64,000 bases of DNA from Gnetum montanum (lineage: Eukaryota > Streptophyta > Gnetopsida > Gnetales > Gnetaceae), in assembly GCA_015680685.1 (NCBI GenBank), contig MNCI01020641.1, positions 146,465-210,464 of the forward strand, in the 5' to 3' direction. Both the position numbers and the translations under genes were made by a program. Below, piece by piece: positions 48,823 to 60,039 of this stretch (position 1 is its first letter; every line of letters starts with the position of its first letter). The notes under the pieces are model-generated. The model saw nothing but the letters and a program-made list of their open reading frames with translations, made no database searches and was not told where the DNA came from.

Positions 48823-49130
48823 GTGTTAGCTTAGTTGTAAGACACTTGATTTGAAAAGCTCCAAGTCATGGGTTCCATGCTAATGGGCAATGGAGTTATA
48901 AAGTTCTAATTGGACTATATATCTTAGGGTCTACTTATGTTACAATTATTTCAAGGTTCCAACATACAAAAATAGTTGGGATGTACTCATACTAAAATTA
49001 TTTTGAGGTTCCAACTCCAAATTCTAGTGAAGTAAACGTGATCTATGTATACTTGTACAATATACATTATACTTTATAAACACTGTAAAGAATAACTACA
49101 ATATCAACAAAACTATAATAAATCTAAAAT
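48823..49130 (+). mobile_element. tRNA-derived SINE-like sequence
   Basis: GGTGTTAGCTTAGTTGTAAG resembles a pol III A box (TRGCTTARTTGG). About 30 bases later GGGTTCCATGCTAATG resembles a B box. The rest is AT-rich with repeated GAGGTTCCAAC/AAGGTTCCAAC blocks (48951-49014). The A-box part matches the minus-strand copy near 30045. The right end is uncertain. Confidence 0.4.
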
Positions 49131-49201
49131 TGATGTTAAGCTTGTATATTAGAATAATGATTTTGAATGTAATTATTTAGTACATTTGGGCAATTGCCAA
49201 T

Positions 49202-49309
49202 CCAATATTTGTCAACATTCAATGATTTTTCAAAGAATAATGGAGCCGAATAGCTATTATTTGAAAATGTGACTATTCGGAGAATATTTGCAAAATAGGC
49301 CAATATTGG
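49202..49309. mobile_element. Hairpin (MITE-like) element
   Basis: The segment starts CCAATATT and ends AATATTGG. Inside it CCGAATAG (about 49246) and CTATTCGG (about 49273) form a perfect 8-bp inverted pair around a short loop. The arms are imperfectly complementary over about 40 bp. No clear target duplication was seen. Confidence 0.35.
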
Positions 49310-50033
49310 GTAAATTCTAAAATATTGGTGTGTGGTGATGTATTTCTTGTTCCAACGTACTTGAGGCTTGGACCTTTAGGTTCACTACCCATCATCAAGC
49401 CTTAAACTATTTTATCATGGGCTCTCTCTTTCATGTTTGATTTGCCATTTGTATACCTTACTCAGTATTGGAGCTCTTGTTTTTTCTTTTTTCTTTTTCT
49501 AAGTAATTTTGAAGGTTATAGTTTCATGGTACCTCAACTCCTGTTTCTAAAATGCAAAGGTTGAATGTTTAATTTTTACCTTTATTTATGGGTGTTGGGT
49601 GTGGTAGTAGTGGAGTTGTTTTGTCGTGGGACACTCTTATTTAGTAGGTCACATCTATCTTGGTTATAAGATAAAGATTTTTTTAAAAAAAACAAAGAGA
49701 TGTGTAAATTAAAATTTACTTTTCAAATAAAATACAATATTAAAATTATGAAGTATAAGTTCTTTTCCTTTTTCAACAAATAGACACCTTGTTAGTACAA
49801 CCCCTCCCTACATAACCAGGTAGATGTGAAGTATTAGTTTTGTAATCAAAAGATTAAGATTTATGTGAAGATGTGAGATGTTGCAACTCCAATAAATGAA
49901 TAAGAACTTACCAAACTTTCCATATATAAAAATATTGGCTATGGTGCCAACTTGGAACCTAAAATAAGTGAATCATAGGTACACGCCAAGATTTATAGAA
50001 GTTGATAATTTAGTGCTACCTAGGTTAGCTATG

Positions 50034-50132
50034 ATGCCTATTGATAAAACCATTGGGTAATGCACCTACAATATTGTATCTACAATATCATAGCTTTGCA
50101 TACATCATTGTAGATGCGATGTAGTGGGCCAT
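50034..50132 (+). mobile_element. Fragment of an Athila-like LTR U3
   Basis: TGATGCCTATTGATAAAACC followed by TGTATCTACAATATCATAG, TTTGCATACATCATTGTAG and ATGCGATGTAGTGGGCC resembles the U3 array at 21757-21820. It is cut at 50132 by the minus-strand LTR of element E, so E inserted in an older copy of its own family. Confidence 0.45.
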
Positions 50133-51049
50133 TGATGAGCGGTTAGGTATTCCAACACTTTACATTACAAGTCACAAGTGTACACATGCGATCAAATCAT
50201 AATCCTCGGATGGACAGTGTAAATATGCTAGAAGTTGATAATCAGTTCATGATCATTGTCTTGCTATTTTAAGTTAGTAAGGTGCAAGTGTATGATTTAC
50301 CTCTAAGTGAGGCATATGATATCTTGATATTGTAGGCTCAATTCTCTCCTAAGTGCTTCTATAATAAAAGATGAAAATAAAATCTAGAATTAGGCAATAA
50401 TAGAAACATAAATGTATTCTATCTTATTAGGATGAGCAGTCATTCTTGGCTTGCCACACACGTCTTAAGCTTATGCAACTATCACTGGGTTACTAGGTAT
50501 TATGCTACTAGGCAAACCAAGCAATAACACTATTGGGATTACCAAACGATTACACTTATATGCTTGAAAACAGTCGTACTCATTTCGCCTTACTAATGAA
50601 TATGGAAAGGTAAAGTACTTAAGAAATGTAAAGGACCAAACAAAAGTAAACATGTTAAAGTAATAAAAATTAAACCAAGTAAAGAAAATGACTAGATAGA
50701 AAATAAAGAATTAAGTGCAATGCTACAATGGTGATAAACAATCTCAATCTTTATTTTCGTTCATGAACTCTGCCCAAGTACAATCCACTTGAATAAAGAT
50801 TTTGTAAAACTGTTCAACACACACTATGAGCATTTACTCTATTGCTAAGTGTAAACTAAGAAAACAAACTACAAGAGTTTCCCTAAGACGGTAATAAAAG
50901 TTGTTCCATTGGTGCAACTAAGTGTTGGGATTTACAAGGGTGAACACAACCCACTACATCACATCAATGATGATGTATATAGAGTTGTGATGTTGTAGAT
51001 ATGATATCGTAGATATGATATTGTGGCTCATGTAAAATATGTTTCATCA
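50133..51049 (-). mobile_element. 3' LTR of element E (Athila-like, minus strand)
   Basis: The 917-bp LTR starts TGATGAAACATATTTTAC at 51049 and ends CCGCTCATCA at 50133. The array (about 50950-51035) reads CAATATCATATC, TACGATATCATATC and TACAACATCACAAC on the minus strand. It is preceded by a polypurine-like CATGGGGGTA (51050-51059). Confidence 0.75.
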
Positions 51050-53683
51050 TACCCCCATGGCTGACTGGAAACTCGTCCTCGAGTTAAAATAAAAGGAGGA
51101 TAGAGTTCCTTACAAAATTGGGAGGTATACTCAAATTTAACATAACTACTTATACATGACTACTTAAACTCTAAATGTTGCATTGTAGTTTGAGTAGTAT
51201 TTTACAAATTGTGATGCATAGCATGATGGACACAATTGACAATAAAACAAAACAAAATGGCATAGCTCAATGTAGCCTTTAAGTTCCTAGCAGTGGTGGC
51301 TCCTTCATCGGCTACTTTCCTTTATCATCAGGATTTTAAAACTAGTAATGGTTAAGTAATGTCCAAAGCTTCTCCTCCTCAGGTCTTGGGTCATGTACCA
51401 TCTATGTGAATTCTACAATGTTTGATAGCATCAGTACTTTCCATGGGCATGGTAGCTATGGAAACATTTTGTTAACTTTTACATACCAAGCTACAAACTG
51501 CCTTCTCTCTTCCTTCAATGCCCTAGCCACCTTTCTCAATTCTTGGTAATTAGTCATTTTGCAAATCAGGCTTGTTATTACATCTTTCTTATCTTGGTAG
51601 TTGGCTTTCACTATTTCAAGCTCAAAGTTTGCTATATGCAATTTCTGTTGGGCATCTTTTTAATCTGCAAACTCTTTTTCATACATAGAAAATATTGTAG
51701 CTACTTATTATTCCAGCTCATTCCGTAGTTGACTTGTTATTAACATGGCTAGGTTAGCATACTGGAGGTTTACTAATCCCATGTATTTTATGAGATCTTC
51801 AATCTATAGGTTTTTATTTTTCACTTCAGCTTAGTGGACGTGGGCTAAGCTATCCAGAATCAACTACTAATCAAGTGTTTGTACTATGATTGAACTGATT
51901 TTGGCTTTGGCCATTTGGATTTCCTTTTCATTGATTTGCATGTACATGTCCATTGGTCTCTGAAGTGTTCTTTGAGCCGTTCATGCCATGCGCTAATTTC
52001 AATTATTAACTTTTGAAATATAGCACAGACTTCTTTCATTGATAAGGTTCTATTTACACTGGCCAATTTGTTCATACTTTGGTTGACTCTAATGAACTAT
52101 TCTCTTAGCTAATGGATACTTTTTTCAAGAGTGTTTTTCTACTTCTCTATGTCTATCAAATTGGTATTTTTAGCAACAATTTTCTTATTTTCTTCTTTAA
52201 GGGTAATTATTGCTTTGGCATGTACATAAGTTTGTGCTTCTTCCACATATGCATTCCATATAGCTTTCTTCCTTTCCATCTCCATTTGGATGTTCCTAGC
52301 TATGAGCTAATTTACTTACTCTATTCTTAATTTGTCTAGCTGGTCTGGCGCTACATATTATGCAAGGTCTCTTCTTTTTGCTTTCAAGGCTACTAATTTA
52401 GCTTGCAACCCCTGCATTTCATTTCATGCATGTTCAGCTCTTGTTTTGGTAATAACCAACTTACCTTTTGTTACAATTAAATTTGATTAAACTGCATTGA
52501 TATCACTAAGGATATCAAAGAGATTTTGCCTTACTTGACTTGTCTACAACAGTCAATCTAGGATATCTTCATGTTCTGCTCGAGTCATGGATGTATCGAT
52601 TAGCATTTCAACATCTCTAGTTCTAGTAATATCCATCAATGACACAATGGAAATGTTAATGATTCTTTAATATGATCAGTGATCACCTCTACTACTCTTA
52701 CTACATCTTGATGTTGCATCACCACTACTGTGGCTCCTCCTCTAGTTTCTAGCATTACTTAGAATGATGTAGCATTCCTTGAAATTTGTTGTGCCCAATT
52801 TTCATCCTCTCCTACCTATAAAGATACTTGACCACTAGCAGGTCTTGTTGATATTGTAGGTCTTATGAAGTTATCTCTTACTTTGTACAATGTGGAACCT
52901 TCCCTTGTTCCCCAACTTAATGTTTCTATGATCTACTACAAGTGGCTCATAGAAGGTCTGTAATCTAGTTGTGTTGGTAGCGCACTTGATCTAGGTCTAT
53001 CACTAGTAGGCATTGACCTACTTGGTCTTGCTTCTTGTTGTCCTGTTGCTAGAATATTTCTTTCTAATATCAATCCTACTACTCCCTTAGTCCCTATAAG
53101 CTTCTCCAATTGGTCTTTCTTTGGTGACACTGGCTTGAACATCTCAACATATGATGCATTTTAGGCTTTTTGTAGGACATCATTTGTATATCTTAGAATC
53201 TCAATTTGCTTGCACAATCTTTTGATGAGGTAAGGGAATGGTAGTGTGAGTTTTCTTGCCTTCTTTTCTTCAAATCTTATCTAAATTTCTAAAAAGAACA
53301 AATGTGTTATGTTGGCATTGAATTTCCACATGAGAATGGCACTTCCTCTAGCAACATAGATGGGAATTTTGTTGAGCCTTTTGATGGGAAAAAGATGATA
53401 AGTCTAAATCTTGAAATATAACTTTTCCTTTGCAGTCAATTCACTATACTCCTTTTCTTCTTTTGCATATTCTCTTTGTAGCCATATCTTCTTTGCCTTA
53501 GTGTCAAATCTAGTAGAGATCTACGCTATGTTTGCTCTGACATTTGGAATATTAAATGCCTTTGTGACAACTTTAAGTGAATAAGGCAAAGAGACTCCTT
53601 CGATCTTAATAGTGGAATCATCTTATTTATTTCTCTAAAATTGGTATGCTTCTCCTAGGTACCATTCTCTATTCCATGACAGG
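51050..53683 (-). pseudogene. Element E 3' ORF, C-terminal part (Transposase_32-like)
   Basis: A minus-strand frame from 53683 reads IKIEGVSLPYSLKVVTKAFN, WLQREYAKEEKEYSEL, LFPIKRLNKIPIYVARGSAI and KKARKLTLPFPYLIKRLCKQ, with a few stops. The block of 'P.....R.ILM..I....+.....' followed by 'LPFP.LI..LC' is typical of the putative plant transposon domain (Pfam Transposase_32, PF20167) often found in Athila-type elements. The C-terminal part (53142-51456) is Lys/Glu/Gln-rich and probably coiled coil. The N-terminal part of the same ORF lies at 62644-63000, on the other side of element B. It is frameshifted and inactive. Confidence 0.55.
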
Positions 53684-54480
53684 TGATGGGACGCGATATC
53701 GCGTCCGCCGTGATATCTCATCCCCCGCGATATCGCAGTGCACCACCAAATCTATAAATAAGAGGCAACTCTCCCTTGTTTCTCATCTAGGCCTAGACTG
53801 TAGCGAAACTCTAGTAGTTTTACCTCTCCAGATATAGAATAATTTCCATGTGCCCGCAATAGGAGCTCCAAAATGAACAGATCTTTATTCGAGCAAATAT
53901 TGTACCTGAACACAAGTCTGTGTATGGAAATAAAGACGAACTTCTTGGATAAACCTTGCAGTGCATGGAATAGGCTAATTATGATTTTATTTATTGTAAT
54001 TTATTGTTTATCATTTAAATGCTTTATTAGTTAATTAAATCTCTCTCAACCCTTCTCCCATAGTTAAGTGCATTCAGTACGACCGCTTCGAGCACGTGCA
54101 TTATGCTTGGTGATCCCAGCAATGAATAGCGTTTGGTAACCAAGGTTGCATTGGTTCAGGGCGTGAACGGTAAGTGGGAACGGATGTTGATGCTAGTTCA
54201 ATTAAGGCTTAGTTAGTTAGTTAAAGTTATTTAATTAGTTTCTTCTCCCTTCACCTCACTAGCATAGGAGATAAAATAGAAAAGATATAAAAATCATATA
54301 CCTCAGACGTACTTAACCATACAACCATGACAAATACAAGTAAGTCTGGGAAGACAATGAACGATTAACCTTAAGTGTTCCATAAGGCATGTAGGCACTT
54401 AGTCTGTGGAGTTCGACTGGATCGCACGTGTAACGCTCGTATTCGTATGGTTGAGTGTAGGGGTACCTCGTCACTCATCA
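53684..54480 (+). mobile_element. Element B 5' LTR
   Basis: The 797-bp LTR starts TGATGGGACGCG and ends CACTCATCA. Three GATATC units (53695-53700, 53712-53717, 53729-53734) lie ahead of TATAAATA (53753-53760). Compared by eye with the 3' LTR, most single-base differences are C/T or G/A. Confidence 0.93.
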
Positions 54481-54500
54481 TTGGTGCCGTTGCCAAGGAC
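54481..54500 (+). other. Primer binding site of element B
   Basis: TTGGTGCCGTTGCCAAGGAC directly follows the 5' LTR. It differs at few positions from TGGCGCCGTTGCCGGGGA, complementary to tRNA-Asp. Confidence 0.8.
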
Positions 54501-54625
54501 TAAGTGTTTGTGCGCTAAGTAGAACATAGGAAATTGTTCACATCGTTGGGCGCTTAAATGAATCCTTAGGGTTAATTAAACAAAAAATTATATAACGATT
54601 AATCAGCACACCGAGTAAAATAACA

Positions 54626-56995
54626 ATGTCTTCTTCTTCAAACAAAAGCACTTCACCACCTAGGGATCATACAAGAAACAGTCGACAGTCTAAAACACAT
54701 AACCAAAATACGCTAGTTCCTCAATAGTATCAGGTGGTATATACTCATCATGATGAGTATATACCCGATTTTACCTTTATCCTCCATCAGGATGAACAAC
54801 TACGTTGGCGAGATTTGCATGGTAACCTAGTGTTACCTCCAGATCGAGCAGTCCCTAGCATGCTTCTTCGTGCTCTTGCATAGATAGGCATGACAGAGTT
54901 ATACGCTAAATACGTTGTGGAGGATTATGACATAAGGGATTACCATCCCACAGCAGCACAACGTTTAAGGGACTCGAGGTAGGAGAGCCACCATACATTT
55001 TTGAAGGGCAAAGGGGTCATGCATGTCCTAAGTGAAATTGGAGATGGCGAACCACTTATAATGGGTTCTCCATCAAATGATGTTCCCCCTCCTAACAATA
55101 GTGAGGAGGTGGGGTATCGGAACCTATGCTCCACGATACACAACCCTGGTTCTGATCCCCATGAATGCCAACTGTTCACCGAGGGAACAAAGACACATGA
55201 CAAGGATGGGAATTCAAATTGTCATCACGATCGGGGCCGTAGCCATCGAAGAGAAGGTAAGAAACATCATCATGGCGATGGTTCTCCTTATTTTTCCCCT
55301 TCATCACATCATTCACCCTCTCCTTCCATATTAGGGCATAGTCACCAAGAGCATAATGGTGAGGATAGGGGTAAGCGAAATGAAAGACCTCGATAAGAGA
55401 GTCAAGAGAGAGGACGAGGGCAGTCTAGAGAGTCTAGGCATGAAAGAGGGGAAAGTAGGGAACAACGTAGGCATCATAGACATCATGAGAGAGATGATCA
55501 TGATGAACCCCTACTTGCCACCCGAAGTATGCTAGATATTATAGAGGCTGTGAGAATACCAACAAGGCATCAAAAAGATAGCCGGATCAAGAGATTAGAT
55601 ATGAATAATATCCCACGCTTCGAAGGGGGATACAACACTGATCCACAAAATCATTTACAGGCATTCCACGATGCCTGCACCTTGCAGAACATAAAGAATG
55701 AATGGCAGAAATTAAAGTTATTTCCTAGGACACTCATAAAGGAAGCAAAGAGTTGGTACTGGTGCTTAGAACCGGAAACCATTAGGAGATGGAGTACGAT
55801 GTTAGAACTCTTCAACAATAAATACCAAACATACTCCAGAGTGTCTAACTTGTGTAAGTAGATCCAAGGATGGAAGTAGTGTAATTACGAACCCTTGGAT
55901 GCTGCCATGGGACGATATTATGCATTGCTACATCATTGCCTGGGCCATGGTTACGCACAACGGGATCAACCACGCCACCTCGTAGATGGGCTAAGACATG
56001 AAACCAGGAGAACCCTTGGGACATATGCCCAAGGGAGATTATTTGAACTTAGATCCCATGAAGTTCATAGATTGTTAGAGAAAGTAGCTAAAGAAGAAGG
56101 GAAGCTATGGAAAAGAGAAAGCGTGGAAGAATATAACCATGATCCTTCCCCCTTAAAAAAGGGAGTGAGATTTTGTGATGAAGAGGATGAGTCATCACTT
56201 GAAGAGTTGGTGAATAGAAAAACCTTGCTGCTTCAAAAGCTAGCAACAAAAGTATCAACTAAGGTAGATGAAATATGGAGCTCCTTAGATAGTAAAATTA
56301 AAATTGTCCTAAAAATCGTAGAGGAGTCTAAGGAGGAACGAAGTAGTGACCATGACAAGAAAAAGTGGAGAGATTCAGGCCATGCACGTTACAAGGGTAA
56401 GGGAAAAATGAACATCACCGATGAGGTTGTGGATTCAGATATAGACGATGAAGGTGGATGTGAGATCTTCCAATATGACCATCCTAAGGGGTGTTGCCCA
56501 ATCATCTCACATCTACAAGAGTCTAGGGTGTATGCACTCAACCCGAGACTTAACAGACGGCAGGCACCCCTAAAGTTACCTTATCCCCAAGGTAACCCAA
56601 GGTAGTTCCACCAACCATTAATCTATTATCCAAGTGGAACTTTGCCACAACCTATCAGGCAACACCAGCAGTGGCAAGATCCACAGTCATGGGGGATGCC
56701 ACCGCCTAGACAACAATACCCTTACCAGCAACTAGACCCATATGGATACTATGTGCAGCAGCTGATTTTTCCAAGTGACTCCATGGGTCACACAACTCCA
56801 CAACGTCACTACCCAGTTCAGGAATATTATTAGACTCCCTATCCCGGAAGGGACACTCCACATGTATACCATCCTCCAAATCCATCCGCACCTCTCACGC
56901 CGGTAGCTCCACCACCAACTGCTCCAACAATGCCAAGGGTATTTCCCACTCAACCGTAACAACCCAATGTCACGAGGGCTTCCAATCCTCAATTC
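54626..56995 (+). pseudogene. Element B gag pseudogene
   Basis: Starts MSSSSNKSTSPP at 54626, with VVYTHHDEYIPDFTFILHQD soon after. The capsid core runs 55529-55861 (IPRFEGGYNTDPQNHLQAF, RRWSTMLELFNNKYQTYSRV) and continues at 55895-56605 in a 236-codon open stretch with a DEVVDSDIDDEGGCEIF and GCCPIISHLQESRVYALNPR region near its end. The corresponding Cys cluster of element A (CGICQYD) has lost a Cys here (CEIFQYD). A Pro/Gln/Tyr-rich linker (MPQPIRQHQQWQDPQ onward) follows. Most interruptions are TAG codons at Gln or Trp positions of the relatives. Confidence 0.88.
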
Positions 56996-57016
56996 TTAGT
57001 TGGTCCTAACAATCTT

Positions 57017-59787
57017 ATGCCGAAATTACCTTTCTTCAGAACCAAAAATCCAACTAAGCCCTCACCCTCACAAGCGGTTGAACATCTAAACACCATCGTA
57101 TCAAATAAGGTTTCGGGACCCCCTTCAAACCAAAAATTTTGCCCAATGCACACGATTATGTTAACACATACCATTACCGATTGGATTAAGGAAGGCCACC
57201 TTCCCAAGAAATTATTTGATCCTGGGAGCCCCCTAATTTATCTTCAGGTCGCTGGGAATGAACCTCATAAGGCTCTTCTTAACTCAGGCTTCGGAGTCAA
57301 CTTAATCTCACAAGAATTGTATAAAACCTAGAACCTGCCTCCACTCAAGAAGAGAAATATTCACTTAGAGTTGGCTGACTAGTCCATCACTGTTCCTTTG
57401 GGATAAGTTGAGGACATTGTTACCACCATGGGTGGTTGGTGCATCTATTGTACTCAGCCATGCATCACTATTATAGTTTTCTGAATGGGTATAGTGGATA
57501 TAAACAAATACAAATAGCACTAGAAGATCAAGCCAAAACAACGTTCACCAGTCCCTGGGGAACATTTGCATATAAGAAAATGTCATTTGGCTTGTGCAAT
57601 GCCCCCACCACATTCCAACATTTAGTCCTAAGCATATTTCAACAACAGATAGGAAATGGAATGGAAGTCTTTATGGATGACTTCTCCACTTATGGGACAA
57701 GCTTTGATCAAGCCCTAGACCGGTTAGACCAAGTGCTGAAACAATGCATTGAAACCAATCTAAAGCTCAACTAGCAAAAAAGCCATTTGATGGTTCAAGA
57801 GGGTGTAGTACTGGGGCATAAGATTTCACAATCAAGAATAGAGGTAGACCCAGAAAAAGTTAAGGTTATCCAAGGAATCACTCAACAACCAGAAACGGTC
57901 AAAGATATTCGGTCATTCCTTGGACACACTGGCTACTACAGGAGATTCATTGAGAACTTCTCCAAGATTGCCAAACCATTGGTAGAATTAACAAAGAAAG
58001 ATGCACCCTTCGAATGGACCAGGGAATGTGAACAAGCATTCCAAACTCTAAAACAAAGGCTTGTGGAAACCCCTATTCTACAAGCCCCCGACTAGTCCAG
58101 AACATTTCATATAATGACCGACACATCTAATTATGCCTTAGGAGCTGTACTAACATAGTTAGATGAACAAAAATTTCCTTATTACATCCACTATGTGAGT
58201 AAGAGTATTGCTAGTGCACAACTCAACTACACAACTACCGAAAAGGAATTAATGGCTGTAATGTTTGCACTGGACAAATTTAGGCACTATGTGTTGGGCT
58301 ACAAAGTGTACATTCATACAGATCATAGTTCAATTTGATTCCTTATGAACAAGCCAATGGTTAGCCCTTGTATTATACGTTGGTTGGTAATCCTTCAAGA
58401 GTTCGATTTAACAATAGTAGATCGAAAGGGCACCGAGAACGTAGTTGTCGATCATTTATCTCAGTCGCGTTGGGACAACAAAGAGGATGAATATGCCATA
58501 TCTAATCATTTTCCTAATGAAACCCTCTTTGCTAGTGTAGTGAGTAACCAACCCACGGGAACAAATTGGTATAGTAGCATTCTTACTTATCTCCTTTCCC
58601 ACCCAACACCACAGGGGTTGGACTTTAGGAAGAAGCAACAGTTTCTTCACAAAACCAAATACTTCATGGAAATCAAGGGACAACTCTATAAAGTCTATCA
58701 TGATGGCTTGGTTCGATGGTGTGTGCCTAATGAGGATTAATTAAGAGTTCTCCAAGATGCTCATGAGGGTCCCTGTGGGGGCCACTATGTAGGGAGACGA
58801 ACGACCATTAGGATCCTACTTGTAGAATATTATTGGCCAACGCTATTTTGGGATGCCCATCAATTTGTCCAATCTTGTGAATGCTGTCAACGGGATGGTG
58901 GAATGACTACTAGAATGGAGGGTCCGCAATAATGGATTCAACCCTTGGAACCCTTTGACATTTGGGGAATAGATTTTATGGGGCCTATTATACTGATGTC
59001 CAATGGGAAATATAATTGTTGCTATTGACTATTTAACCAAATGGGCTGAAGCAACTACTGTAACAGATTGTACATCATCTATAGCTGCACGATTTGTATA
59101 ATAACAAATCATAAATAGGTTTGGTGTGCCGCATGCACTCATCTCTGATAATGAAACACATTTTACAGGTGCAACCTTTCGCAAGTTAATGCAATGCTTA
59201 GGGGTTGAACATAAATTGACCACACCTTATCACCCCCAAGCTAATGGCCAAGCCGAGGTCACCAATCGGGAGATTAAATATTAACGAGAACAATTAGCAA
59301 ATTTAGGTGAGATTGGAGCACAAAACTGAACGACGCTCTTTGGGTGTATCTCTCCTCTTGGAAACTCCCTACAGGCTACTCTCCCTATGAGTTGGTGTAC
59401 GAAAAACTCCCAAAACTTCCAATTCAAAGTGAGCTCCGTACACTGTCCATGGCATGTAACCTCCACCTTGACCTTGATCTGGCACAAAAACAAAGATTGG
59501 TCTCTTTAAACGTGCTAGACGAGAATCGATTGGTTGCCCTATCATCAAATGAGATACACAAGGCACATAACAAACAACATCATGACTTAAACATTCAAAG
59601 GGTTAAGTACCAACCAAGAGACAAGGTCCTTTACTGGAACCTTGCACATGTACCACAACATATGAAATTTCAAACATTATGGGAAGGATCCTACATTATC
59701 CATACGACCTTTCCCTTGGGAGCCATGACAATATACAAGCCTGAAACCCCTGATAAGAAATTACTGGTCAATGTGCAACAAACCTAA
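57017..59787 (+). pseudogene. Element B pol pseudogene (PR-RT-RNase H-IN)
   Basis: The protease region (57017-57435) contains ALLNSGFGVNLIS, with Asn in place of the catalytic Asp. At about 57440 the frame jumps to mid-RT (YYSFLNGYSGYKQIQIALED); compared with element A roughly 1 kb is deleted. RT then has KKMSFGLCNAPTTFQ and an intact EVFMDDFSTYG (57661-57693), followed by EGVVLGHKISQSRIEVDPEK, a pattern typical of Athila. RNase H (MTDTSNYALGAVL; VDRKGTENVVVDHLSQ) and integrase (HEGPCGGHYVGRR, CECCQRDGG, FDIWGIDFMGP) follow. The C-terminal part at 59344-59787 is an open 147-codon stretch (VYEKLPKLPIQSELRTLS, RDKVLYWNLAHVPQHMKF). Many TAG stops are present. Confidence 0.9.
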
Positions 59788-59997
59788 CCTTTCCATGAAC
59801 CAAGAATAGCCAGTGCAAATTACACCTCTGATAGCGGACAACCACGCTCCTTATTTTGGATCTCTTCCTTTCCATTCAGTCATGGGGGGGATGGCCGCCT
59901 ATGCTAATAAATCAAGGCCCTCAGTTCTTTTAATTGTTTGTTTTACACATTTTTGTCTTATACATTTTTTGTTTTACAACATCATTATACTTTTTCA

Positions 59998-60039
<42 letters not shown>

